From: Methylobacter sp. BlB1 | GTDB taxonomy: Bacteria; Pseudomonadota; Gammaproteobacteria; Methylococcales; Methylomonadaceae | NCBI RefSeq assembly: GCF_015476545.1 | Contig: NZ_JADMKV010000051.1 | Coordinates: forward strand, 1-34,257 | DNA: 34,257 nucleotides | Direction of reading: 5' to 3' | Part shown: positions 7,874 to 15,279 of the stretch, piece by piece | Layout: each line of letters begins with the position of its first letter | How positions within the stretch are numbered: position 1 is the first letter of the stretch | Made by a program: the position numbers and the translations under genes | Notes under the pieces: model-generated | Told to the model about the DNA's origin: nothing | What the model saw: only the letters and a program-made list of their open reading frames with translations | The model's database searches: none

Positions 7874-8047
7874 TTAACAACCAGTGTCGATAAAAAAGCA
7901 ACCCAATTTTTTCGTGTCAGATTATGGGATCGTGACGATTTAATCGAGCAGCTCTTAGATAATTTTGAAAAACTCGATGCCAGTATTCGTGCTGAATTTC
8001 CATTAAGGCGAATTTGGACTATTGCTTATCCTAACAGTGATGATTGA
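7874..8047 (+). pseudogene. C-terminal stub of an Mrr-type restriction protein
   Basis: An open frame with no start codon (a TGA lies at 7871-7873) encodes KKATQFFRVRLWDRDDLIEQ, then LLDNFEKLDASIRAEFPLRR and IWTIAYPNSDD before TGA at 8045-8047. The pattern RLWDxDDLIEQLLxNxxKLDxxIRAELPLKRIW is the conserved tail of a family of Mrr-like restriction endonucleases. The catalytic domain is missing. It is a remnant of a modification-dependent restriction gene that once followed the DUF3987 module. Confidence 0.55.
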
Positions 8048-8343
8048 ATCAGGGAGTATGAAAACTGTTGTTGCGCCCGTTGCAGGTCGATCAGATCTTT
8101 GAGCAGCTTGGCCAATATATTTCATGATTAGACAGACAGCCGGAAAAACGTATGGGTATTCAAGTCATGCTGCCGACAATAGGTTGACTGCTTTAGACTG
8201 TTACGTTGCCAGTTTCTATATGATCGGGCTACTGTTTTCGTATTGCCATTGTTCATCCTCTTTAAAAAATAATAAGGATGACCGTTTTGGCTGCGTTAGC
8301 ACAGGTGAACGAATTGGAGTTTATATATATTTATCAAATGACG
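8048..8343. other. Intergenic stretch without an intact gene
   Basis: A short coding-like tail is visible at about 8064-8127 (LLLRPLQVDQIFEQLGQYIS, then stop), which may be the end of another degraded gene. The longer frame at 8124-8438 shows no family resemblance and runs through the hairpin into the opposite-strand NurA gene, so I do not call it. Confidence 0.4.
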
Positions 8344-8381
8344 GGATAATAACAAGGCAGTCTAAGGCCTTGTTATTATCC
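8344..8381. terminator. Perfect 15-bp hairpin ending the Dam-HerA-NurA operon
   Basis: GGATAATAACAAGGC (8344-8358) and GCCTTGTTATTATCC (8367-8381) pair without mismatch around an 8-base loop. It lies 12 bases past the end of the NurA gene on the minus strand. There is no long U-tract, so it may be a weak or factor-assisted terminator, a bidirectional terminator, or an mRNA 3'-end stabiliser. Confidence 0.6.
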
Positions 8382-8393
8382 AATGTTTTACAT

Positions 8394-9737
8394 TTAAGAT
8401 GCCTGGTCTTCCACAAAACGTTGCAAAATTGCAGCTGAAGGATAGCTTGACATGGATGCGATACCGTTTGCTAACTCTATAGGGAAAAGTGCGCCTTCAA
8501 ATTTATGGCTGACTAAACTTGGTAAAGTGGCCAGGATGCGAGATAGGCCAATCAAATCGTTATCTGTTGGGAAAGCACCTGCCTCGTTGTAATCTCCTGT
8601 CGGAACATTTAAAACCATATAAGTATTCGGATCCATCTTTAGATAAAGCTTCTCACCCCAATTTGTCCTTTTGCCATAGGGATTAGAGAGATCTGGCGAA
8701 CGGTATACCTCACGCCGAACGTAATCGTGAGATAGAACGGCGTAAGCCATAGGCTCGCCTCGCGCATGAGGAGCTGGAAATCGCGCAATTGATGCCAAAT
8801 GATCAAAGAAAGCACCGCTTTTTTCTTGTCCACTAATATGTAATGGACGCCCAATACCCTTAGCGTGCTGTAAAAAGGCACGGATATTGGGAACAATCTT
8901 AGAATATTGGCTACGAAGAGTCAGCGGCCCATCCTTGATGAATAGCGTTTCGCTAACTAGTGATTTATCTGTATGCCCCCATAGTAATCGAATTGCAGTG
9001 AACAGCATTAGATGTTCCATAATGAGCATGTATGCTGATGCTACGGAATCTGGAGCACTATCTTCGTCCATATCCAAATGAAAGCCCAGCATATCTGATA
9101 AAAAAACCAAATTATTACAATTTGGACAATTACCTTCGTCCGCATCATAAGGTAAACCTGTCTCAAGCTTCTGATGACAATGCGGACATTCAAATGCCGG
9201 AGATGAAGCGTGAAGAGTAGTTTCCCATTTACGATAAGCAAGCCACTTTAATGTTTCGTAGAACGCACCGTTTTCATCAATCTGCATAGAGTCATGAACG
9301 ATATGTCGCACGGCATCATAATTAGAACCTAATGATGTCCGCACATTCTTAAGTGGAAACACTGTAGCGTGAAAAACAGCACTGCTGGTCAATACATCTT
9401 GGAGGAGCAATGGATGAGGATGTTCTTTATCGATGGTATCTAAGCGAGCACGATCTACTGTGAAAAGGGCTGTTTTGACAAATGCTACTTCCTTAGGCGG
9501 TTTTTGTGCCGATTGGATAGAAACATAGGAGCCGTCGACCGCCCATACATTACGTAGAGGCATTACGTCGACAGCATCAAACGATTGCCAAGTCGTTTTA
9601 GCAGGATCAGATGTTGCACTACTAGCGTGCTCGAACTCACCCACTAGCGCTTTAACCCATTTGCTGGTAATAACAGCTAAATGACCAAGCTTAGAGGCAG
9701 ACTCACCTGGAAGACGCGTACCTTGCGAATAAGCCAT
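8394..9737 (-). CDS. nurA: NurA-domain nuclease
   Basis: The 447-residue protein carries the NurA hallmarks: an N-terminal catalytic motif with Asp, VWAVDGSYVS (Asp68), and a second motif LFIKDGPLTLRSQ (Asp269), placed as in the RNase H-like NurA fold. A zinc-ribbon insertion lies between them (CPHC at 184-187, CPNC at 204-207), which simple archaeal NurA proteins lack. NurA is a 5'-3' exonuclease/endonuclease that works inside a HerA hexamer to process DNA ends; the pair is known from archaea and some bacteria. AAGGAG precedes the start. It lies 12 bases after the HerA gene in an operon led by an adenine methylase, which points to a defence role and away from general repair. Part of an operon ending at the 8344-8381 hairpin. 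Confidence 0.8.
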   Translation of the reverse strand: MAYSQGTRLPGESASKLGHLAVITSKWVKALVGEFEHASSATSDPAKTTWQSFDAVDVMPLRNVWAVDGSYVSIQSAQKPPKEVAFVKTALFTVDRARLDTIDKEHPHPLLLQDVLTSSAVFHATVFPLKNVRTSLGSNYDAVRHIVHDSMQIDENGAFYETLKWLAYRKWETTLHASSPAFECPHCHQKLETGLPYDADEGNCPNCNNLVFLSDMLGFHLDMDEDSAPDSVASAYMLIMEHLMLFTAIRLLWGHTDKSLVSETLFIKDGPLTLRSQYSKIVPNIRAFLQHAKGIGRPLHISGQEKSGAFFDHLASIARFPAPHARGEPMAYAVLSHDYVRREVYRSPDLSNPYGKRTNWGEKLYLKMDPNTYMVLNVPTGDYNEAGAFPTDNDLIGLSRILATLPSLVSHKFEGALFPIELANGIASMSSYPSAAILQRFVEDQAS

Positions 9738-9749
9738 ATCGTTTTCTCC

Positions 9750-11744
9750 TTAATCCTGTTCTGGGGCTTTAACTTCAAACTTATGCGCTTGCATCGGTAT
9801 GACAAAACGATGCGACATAGTGAGCATACGCATATACCCTGGCGTTTTAGCTCGTAAGATGTCATCCTCGATGCCAGCAAAGGCTATTTGTACACGTGCG
9901 AGTGCCTTGGTTTCGTCCTGGCTGGATAAATGACCGACAAAGAAGTTTTCCGTTTGAGCTAGCAATTCTCGATTAATAGTGGAAGGGGATTGTGTCGAAT
10001 AGACCATGCCGATGTGAAATTTTGCGCCCTCTTTGGCAAACCTAGCATAGACACCAGTGAGATCTTTGCTATCTGGTGGAAAGAGATTATGCGCTTCCTC
10101 AAAATACAGTTGGACAAAGTGCTGACCTAGACTATTGCTGACGAACTTCTTTTCTTGATGACCAAATACAGCTTTTGACAACATGTCTGAAAAATATCGG
10201 CGAATCTGATCAGTAGCATTGCCTAAGTCGAGTATGACAGTTTTCCCCGCATCCAAAAATTTAAGTATCTCAGTCACGAAATCACCAGCGTTTGAGGCAT
10301 GAAAGCCCAAGTATGCACGAAGGATGGTTGGACCAGAACCACTTGAAGGGCTAAGAAAGTCCAGCAATGCAGTATCGTCCGCATCGAACATAGCTTTTCC
10401 TTTGCTGTTTAATTCAGGATGATTGGGAGTGTCGCGACGAAATTGCGATATCACCTCTAACTCACTTACCAGTTCCTCCAGTGTATTAGGCTCATCCGCT
10501 GGCACAGTGTTTCGGATTTCTTGATATGCCGCGATACGTAGATCCTTGTTAAAGTGCGGATCGAAGTGCTTGGTATGAGGACTAATAAGTCCCTTTGCCC
10601 GTAACCGTGACTCATCAGCTGGGAAACCAGCCTTTTTTAATATCGCCCAGTACATTTGAATCTTGCGGATGGGGCGTGCTTTCTCCTTAAAATCGAGAGA
10701 GGCTATTGACTCGATGGAGGGCAACTTAACGTTTGCAAAGCTCCGAACATAATTTGACGTTCTGTTGTCCTGTTCAAGCATTGACGCCAGGATCTCAATA
10801 CAAGAATCTGGCTGCTCATAGAAGTTGAGGCGCAAAGGGTTGGATGGGGTGTCTTTTCGCTCAGTCAATGCATATACCTGACAACGATTTTCATAAGCTG
10901 ACCGAATTGAGGCGTTACCATCCTGCGGATTGTCGTTGGCATACTCGCCGTTTACGTCGAATATGAGTTGTCCAACGCTGTTTTCGTTTTTTGTTGCTTC
11001 TAGCATGCCTTGGGCGATCAGCTTAACCACATTAGACTTACCTAAACGAGTCTTGCCAAACATAGCTGTACGGCAACCTTTGAAATCCCGCATAGAAATA
11101 TTGACGGGGATCTTACTGGCTGATCCAGTACTAAACAACCCACATTCCATAGTTCGTAGCGTACCGATATCGAATTGGTTTTCGGGTTTCACGATACCAT
11201 TCACAATCAATTCAAGTAGAGCATCGTCTGGAGCAAACACTTTATAACGGTGGGCGCTGACAACGTTGTTCACATCACCAGAGAATGCCAACTCTTTCGT
11301 ATTAGTAGGATTGGCGTAGAACATGCCAAGCACATCACAATCTAGAGCTCCCCATTGCAATTCACTCTGTGTCCAGACATCGAGCTCCGGCATAGATTTT
11401 TTGTGTAACTCGAAATAGGTCTGCTGCACTTGATTGCTCAACGGTGTAGGCGATACTCCAGTTACTCTTAAGAGAGTAAAATGAGGTGGCGCATTATTAG
11501 CATTAATGGGGGTCATAATTAAAAAAGAGCCCCTAGGGATTCCTCCGACAGCCAGTTTATATGGGTCACTGGTAATAATTTTCGCACTGTCATAACCAAG
11601 TTCTAGGACATAGCCAACAAACCTCATCTTTTCAACTTGCTTAGCATTTTCCATATTCACTTCATTTGCCAAAAAAGCACGAAGAGCATCGATAGGATTA
11701 TCTTGTGTTACAGTCGTATTTACTAGAGCAGATAGAGTAGTCAT
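9750..11744 (-). CDS. herA: HerA-type hexameric ATPase/DNA translocase
   Basis: The 664-residue protein has an N-terminal HAS-barrel-like region (MRFVGYVLELGYDSAKIIT, residues 40-58) and a HerA/FtsK-type ATPase core. The core has Walker A GKTRLGKSN at 230-238, IFDVNGEY at 261-268, Walker B YFEEAHNLFPP at 547-557, and a sensor-like YSTQSPSTI at 582-590. A charged helical insertion fills roughly 290-450. HerA forms hexameric rings that pump DNA into the partner nuclease. The start ATG at 11744 is 12 bases after the methylase stop, and the NurA gene follows 12 bases downstream, so the three are co-transcribed. Bacterial HerA proteins also team with Sir2 or DUF4297 nucleases in anti-phage systems; here the partner is NurA. 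Confidence 0.85.
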   Translation of the reverse strand: MTTLSALVNTTVTQDNPIDALRAFLANEVNMENAKQVEKMRFVGYVLELGYDSAKIITSDPYKLAVGGIPRGSFLIMTPINANNAPPHFTLLRVTGVSPTPLSNQVQQTYFELHKKSMPELDVWTQSELQWGALDCDVLGMFYANPTNTKELAFSGDVNNVVSAHRYKVFAPDDALLELIVNGIVKPENQFDIGTLRTMECGLFSTGSASKIPVNISMRDFKGCRTAMFGKTRLGKSNVVKLIAQGMLEATKNENSVGQLIFDVNGEYANDNPQDGNASIRSAYENRCQVYALTERKDTPSNPLRLNFYEQPDSCIEILASMLEQDNRTSNYVRSFANVKLPSIESIASLDFKEKARPIRKIQMYWAILKKAGFPADESRLRAKGLISPHTKHFDPHFNKDLRIAAYQEIRNTVPADEPNTLEELVSELEVISQFRRDTPNHPELNSKGKAMFDADDTALLDFLSPSSGSGPTILRAYLGFHASNAGDFVTEILKFLDAGKTVILDLGNATDQIRRYFSDMLSKAVFGHQEKKFVSNSLGQHFVQLYFEEAHNLFPPDSKDLTGVYARFAKEGAKFHIGMVYSTQSPSTINRELLAQTENFFVGHLSSQDETKALARVQIAFAGIEDDILRAKTPGYMRMLTMSHRFVIPMQAHKFEVKAPEQD

Positions 11745-11756
11745 TTATATTCTTGA

Positions 11757-12560
11757 TTATGAAGAATGGGAAAGAATTACAAGTTCTTCAAATCTTTTTC
11801 GGCTCTTAGTCGAGGCAGAAATTGATGAAGCTCTTGAAACAGTGAGAAATTTAAAATCTTTATCTTGATAAAGTTCTCTTACTGAAGCGTGATTGGCATT
11901 CGTCATTACTATTTGAGCACCACGGTCCTTGGCTCTAAGAAGTGATTCAGCCAACCGTTCTTGATCGGACCAAGAGAATAGCTTCTCATTGTACTTCACG
12001 AAACCATTTAGATTATGTCGAACAGTATATGGAGGATCAGCAAAAATTAAATCCCCTTCTTGTGCTTCATCAATGAGTTTCTGGAAATCTGAGCAGCGGA
12101 TATCTGCACTTGCTAATAAATTAGCCATAGATTCGAAATCGTCAGTTGGAAGTATCACGCTATTCTTGCTTCCTCTAGGAACATTAAATAAACCATTCCT
12201 GTTGACTCTATAGATCCCGTTAAAACATGTACGATTGAGGTAAATCATGCGCGAAGCCTGTTCCACTAAACAGTTAGGTGTTTTAGCACGTATTTGATAG
12301 TAGTATTGATCGGAATGATTGATCTGATGAATTTCTAATTGCTGAACCAAGTTTTTCCAATCATCCTTAATTGCTTTATAAGCAGAAATTACATCTGGAT
12401 TAGCATCTCCTAGAAGAGCATGTTGCGGTTTAATGTGAAAAAACATTGAACCGCCACCAAGGAATGGCTCGATATAGCGATTAAATTTTTTTGGCAATAA
12501 TTCAGTATGTTTATGCACGAACCAGCGCTTGCCCCCGGCCCACTTTAGGAATGGTGTCAT
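11757..12560 (-). CDS. Dam-type (D12 class) DNA N6-adenine methyltransferase
   Basis: The 267-residue protein has the alpha-class order of D12 methylases: KWAGGKR at 6-12, the S-adenosylmethionine-binding FLGGGS at 33-38, DANPDVISAY (acidic end of motif II) near 52-61, NRTCFNGIYRVN in the recognition region, and the catalytic DPPY at 175-178. It transfers a methyl group to adenine N6; GATC is likely for the family but the site is not proved by sequence. It is the first gene of an operon with HerA and NurA. A self-protection role, marking host DNA so that HerA-NurA attacks unmarked DNA, is an inference. It could otherwise be an orphan regulatory methylase picked up by the operon. Confidence 0.85.
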   Translation of the reverse strand: MTPFLKWAGGKRWFVHKHTELLPKKFNRYIEPFLGGGSMFFHIKPQHALLGDANPDVISAYKAIKDDWKNLVQQLEIHQINHSDQYYYQIRAKTPNCLVEQASRMIYLNRTCFNGIYRVNRNGLFNVPRGSKNSVILPTDDFESMANLLASADIRCSDFQKLIDEAQEGDLIFADPPYTVRHNLNGFVKYNEKLFSWSDQERLAESLLRAKDRGAQIVMTNANHASVRELYQDKDFKFLTVSRASSISASTKSRKRFEELVILSHSS

Positions 12561-12581
12561 TATTAGAATTTACCAATATTT

Positions 12582-12612
12582 AGTATAATTTACTTACTTA
12601 ATTTACTTACTT
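12582..12612 (-). promoter_or_regulatory. Putative promoter with tandem 13-bp repeats for Dam-HerA-NurA
   Basis: A -10-like TATACT (minus strand, 12587-12582) lies about 22 bases before the methylase start. Immediately upstream AAGTAAGTAAATT occurs twice in exact tandem (12612-12600, 12599-12587). The repeats cover the -35 position, and no good -35 hexamer is present, which suggests an activator or repressor site. This is inferred from layout only. Confidence 0.4.
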
Positions 12613-13042
12613 AATAAGCAAGCAAACATTAACAATATCGCAGCATATCTCAATTTTATAACATGCCAAATAAATCACATAGCAAAAAGGATGAGGCAGA
12701 ACTAAGCAAATAGCCAATCTACCTTTATCTAAAGCTAAATTGTAAAAGTCTGGATTTATAACCCCATACTAAGTGGGATTATATTCAGATTTATACTGGC
12801 ATTATTTAAAAGACAAAAAATAAATAACTGCTATCAGTCAATTGTAGCTAGTCAAATTAGCTGCCTATTTCATTCTGCAAGCAAAATCCAGTAAACTTTA
12901 TTAAATCTTTTGGACAAAGGATGTAATGTCGTATTTGCCTAAACACCATGTTCTACTGGCTAGATTAGGAATAACAAAAAACAATTAATTAGAAAAGTCA
13001 TGAAGAATATACGACCAAGTTAGATTTTTTATATGAATTTCG
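12613..13042. other. AT-rich intergenic region with a long imperfect hairpin
   Basis: No gene is visible. An imperfect inverted repeat lies at 12749-12789: the left arm TCTGGATTTATAACCCCA and the right arm TGGGATTATATTCAGA with a short loop. It sits between the divergent Dam operon and the dCTP deaminase, and no U-tract follows. It could be a small structured RNA, a terminator for unseen transcription, or a mobile-element remnant. The segment otherwise contains only AT-rich sequence. Confidence 0.45.
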
Positions 13043-13065
13043 ATGTCGCATATATTACGTTAGGC
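13043..13065 (+). other. attI-like cassette junction with GTTAGGC core
   Basis: GTTAGGC at 13059-13065 fits the integron core site GTTRRRY. It is preceded by ATGTCGCATATAT. A closely similar sequence, ATGTCGTATATAT followed by GTTAGCT, begins the minus-strand cassette array (33883-33860). No GC-rich inverted arms surround it, so it is not an attC; an attI or attI-like first junction fits better. No integrase gene is adjacent. Confidence 0.45.
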
Positions 13066-13175
13066 TCAACGGAATCCGATTTGCGGCGGAGCCGTCCCTA
13101 CTGGATTTAAGTATACAGTAGCCAAGCCAAACAACCACATTCCCTTTCGAGTGAATCTTCTGGAAGAACCAAACT

Positions 13176-14864
13176 ATGCAAAGCAACGTTGGCCCAATGC
13201 CATATACAAACTACTTAAAGTCCGCTATCTCCAAGATCTATGGTGACGAGGACGATTTCATTGTTCTTGGACTTACGGGCCGTACAGGTAGTGGATGCAG
13301 TACTGCGGCACGTATTCTTCAAGCCCAGAAGAGCCAGATAAAGCACAGCCTCTTCAGTGGGGAGAGCCCAGGCTCAAACGAGCAGCGAAAAGAACGCATC
13401 ATTCATCACCACTTCGCCACAACATGGACTCCATTTCTACTGGTACAGGTTCGCGCACTAATTACGACTTTTCTTCTCGATGAAGAAACCACTAACGTCG
13501 CTGATGCCTTCTCCGATTTGATGCCTGAGCAGGAAACCCGAGAGGCTTTTGTAAAGCTCTTAGATGGACTCCAGGGACCGTATAAAGAGCTAGCTGAAAA
13601 GCCCAACGAGACAGATGCAAAAACTTACTACACAGCAACCCTACCTGAGCGATGCGAGGCCATTAAGAATCTCTTGGGTGAAAGCGGCTTCGTAAAGCTA
13701 TACCAAACTGTCGGCAGAAACATTCGCCTCTCGGGCACTCCGTACAATCAGAACCTCATTGAAGGAAAGTTTTTCACATTAGCAGAGAGAATGAACTCTG
13801 TAATCAAACAGATTCACACTCAACAGAAAAAAAATGGGGAAAAGACGTTTATTGTTATTGATGCAATCCGCAACCCACTCGAGGCAATATTCTTCCAAGA
13901 TAGATACGCATCATTTTTTCTCGTAGCAGTCTCTGCACCGGAAAAGGATCGGATCAACAGACTAAGGCAGCTGAAATATTCAGAGGAAGACATAGCCTCA
14001 ATCGACAAGATTGAGTACACGCCCCACGACTTAGACGAACCAGACTTCTATTCCGTCCAGGATATTCAGGCATGTCTGCAGCGCGCTGACCTATACATTA
14101 GCAATCCGAACGTTACTTCGAAAGTCAATGAGTTTCAAGGTTTAGCAAATCAACTTATTCGGTTTGTATCACTTATCCGCCGGCCAGGTATTGTCACACC
14201 TAGTGGCATTGAACGTTGCATGCAAATCGCCTACACCGCAAAGCTTAACTCGGGATGCATTTCCAGGCAGGTCGGCGCAGTAGTAACAGATACCAATTAT
14301 TCAGTACGATCGGTGGGTTGGAACGATGCCCCGCACGGACAGGTTCCGTGCAACCTTCGAAGTCGTGAAGATCTAATTAAAGGGCGCGATTCCTCGGCGT
14401 ACAGCGAGTTTGAGCGAACCGATGAAGAATATTTGGAGCATTTTATAAAGAGCACTGTCCGTTTCGATAACATACCAATGAATGGGCGCAACAAGGCGTT
14501 TTGCTTCAAGACCGAATACAACAACTTTAAAAATGATAAAAACCAAGTTCACACCCGATCTCTGCATGCCGAAGAGAACGCATTCCTCCAAATCTCAAAG
14601 TACGGCCTATCTTCAATTGAAGGAGGATTTCTCTTTACGACAGCCAGCCCTTGCGAATTGTGCGCTAAGAAAGCGTACCAGCTTGGAATAACCACTATCT
14701 TCTACATTGACCCGTACCCGGGAATAGCACTCACGCACATTTTGCAGGGCGGAACGAAGAACCCCAGTCTTATTTTGTTCTCTGGTGCTATCGGTCGCGC
14801 TTTTCATAGGTTGTATTCGCCAATTGTGGCGTACAAGGACGAACTGAATGCGCTGGTACGGTGA
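13176..14864 (+). CDS. Anti-phage dCTP deaminase (P-loop kinase-like plus deaminase domains)
   Basis: The 562-residue protein has an N-terminal P-loop nucleotide-kinase-like domain (GLTGRTGSGCST at 32-43; FIVIDAIRNPLEA near 225-237) and a C-terminal cytidine/dCMP-deaminase fold with zinc ligands HAEEN (His464, catalytic Glu466) and SPCELC (Cys493, Cys496). This architecture and length match the defensive dCTP deaminases that convert dCTP to dUTP during infection and starve phage replication. ATG 13176 is preceded by GGAAG nine bases upstream. A GTTAGGC core lies about 110 bases before the gene and an attC-like site begins 7 bases after its stop, so it looks like an integron gene cassette. A housekeeping dCMP deaminase is unlikely, since those are short and lack the P-loop domain. 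Confidence 0.85.
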   Translation: MQSNVGPMPYTNYLKSAISKIYGDEDDFIVLGLTGRTGSGCSTAARILQAQKSQIKHSLFSGESPGSNEQRKERIIHHHFATTWTPFLLVQVRALITTFLLDEETTNVADAFSDLMPEQETREAFVKLLDGLQGPYKELAEKPNETDAKTYYTATLPERCEAIKNLLGESGFVKLYQTVGRNIRLSGTPYNQNLIEGKFFTLAERMNSVIKQIHTQQKKNGEKTFIVIDAIRNPLEAIFFQDRYASFFLVAVSAPEKDRINRLRQLKYSEEDIASIDKIEYTPHDLDEPDFYSVQDIQACLQRADLYISNPNVTSKVNEFQGLANQLIRFVSLIRRPGIVTPSGIERCMQIAYTAKLNSGCISRQVGAVVTDTNYSVRSVGWNDAPHGQVPCNLRSREDLIKGRDSSAYSEFERTDEEYLEHFIKSTVRFDNIPMNGRNKAFCFKTEYNNFKNDKNQVHTRSLHAEENAFLQISKYGLSSIEGGFLFTTASPCELCAKKAYQLGITTIFYIDPYPGIALTHILQGGTKNPSLILFSGAIGRAFHRLYSPIVAYKDELNALVR

Positions 14865-14871
14865 TCACTAT

Positions 14872-14933
14872 GTATAACTAGCCTCTCGCTCCATCGGACG
14901 GTCTTTGGTCGCCGGTGAGCTTAAACCTTATGT
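14872..14933 (+). repeat. attC-like integron recombination site (62 bp)
   Basis: It starts with R''-like GTATAAC (14872-14878). The arms GCTCCATCGGACG and CGCCGGTGAGC are complementary with bulges around a TCTTTGG loop. It ends CTTAAACCTTATGT, where the R' core GTTATGY is expected but the first G is C. The location right after the dCTP deaminase stop and the TAAC...CTTAAAC layout fit a plus-strand attC. The core change may make it inactive. Confidence 0.55.
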
Positions 14934-14961
14934 GTTCAAGTTTATGTAAAAAGAGAATCAA

Positions 14962-15192
14962 ATGCCTATTGAAGCGTTCTATCTAATCGTCACCGATCGT
15001 GACAAGAAAGTATTCAACATTGTTGGACCAATGACCGACGATACAAGTTGGAATAAAAAGGTCTGTGAATGTCAAGATCAAGGGCGCCACATAAATTGCC
15101 AAACTGTAAGCCGTGCATTGTCACGTGAAGAGTTAATAAGCCGGATCGCCATGCAGCTTGATCTGAAATATACCGATGATCCAATTCTGTAA
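14962..15192 (+). CDS. Hypothetical 76-aa cassette protein
   Basis: The protein starts MPIEAFYLIVTDRDKKVFNI and is a small, probably soluble alpha/beta protein with a Cys-x-Cys (VCECQD) and a further cysteine. The family is not recognised. AGAG lies seven bases before the start. The gene sits alone between two attC-like sites; its stop codon ends three bases before the second one, which is the usual placement in an integron cassette. Many such cassette genes have unknown function. Its neighbours are a dCTP deaminase and a DUF3883 nuclease-fold gene. Confidence 0.6.
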   Translation: MPIEAFYLIVTDRDKKVFNIVGPMTDDTSWNKKVCECQDQGRHINCQTVSRALSREELISRIAMQLDLKYTDDPIL

Positions 15193-15194
15193 TC

Positions 15195-15264
15195 ACATAA
15201 CAATGCGTTTGTGTGGAACGCTTCGCTGCAATGCGATTCAAATCCCACTGCTTAATCGTTAGAA
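15195..15264 (+). repeat. attC-like integron recombination site (70 bp)
   Basis: It runs from ACATAAC (15195-15201) to GTTAGAA (15258-15264). The left part TAACAATGCGTTTGTGTGG and right part CCCACTGCTTAATCGTTAG follow the common attC layout (TAACAAnnCGTT...CTTAAnCGTTAG). Inner arms GTGTGGAACGC and GCGATTCAAATCCCAC pair with extrahelical bases around TTCGCTGCAAT. Orientation is plus, matching the flanking genes. Confidence 0.65.
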
Positions 15265-15279
15265 CTACGAAAAGCACCT

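Noticed and set aside
8124-8438. 104-aa plus-strand frame
   Set aside because: It crosses the operon hairpin and enters the opposite-strand NurA gene; no motif or ribosome-binding site.
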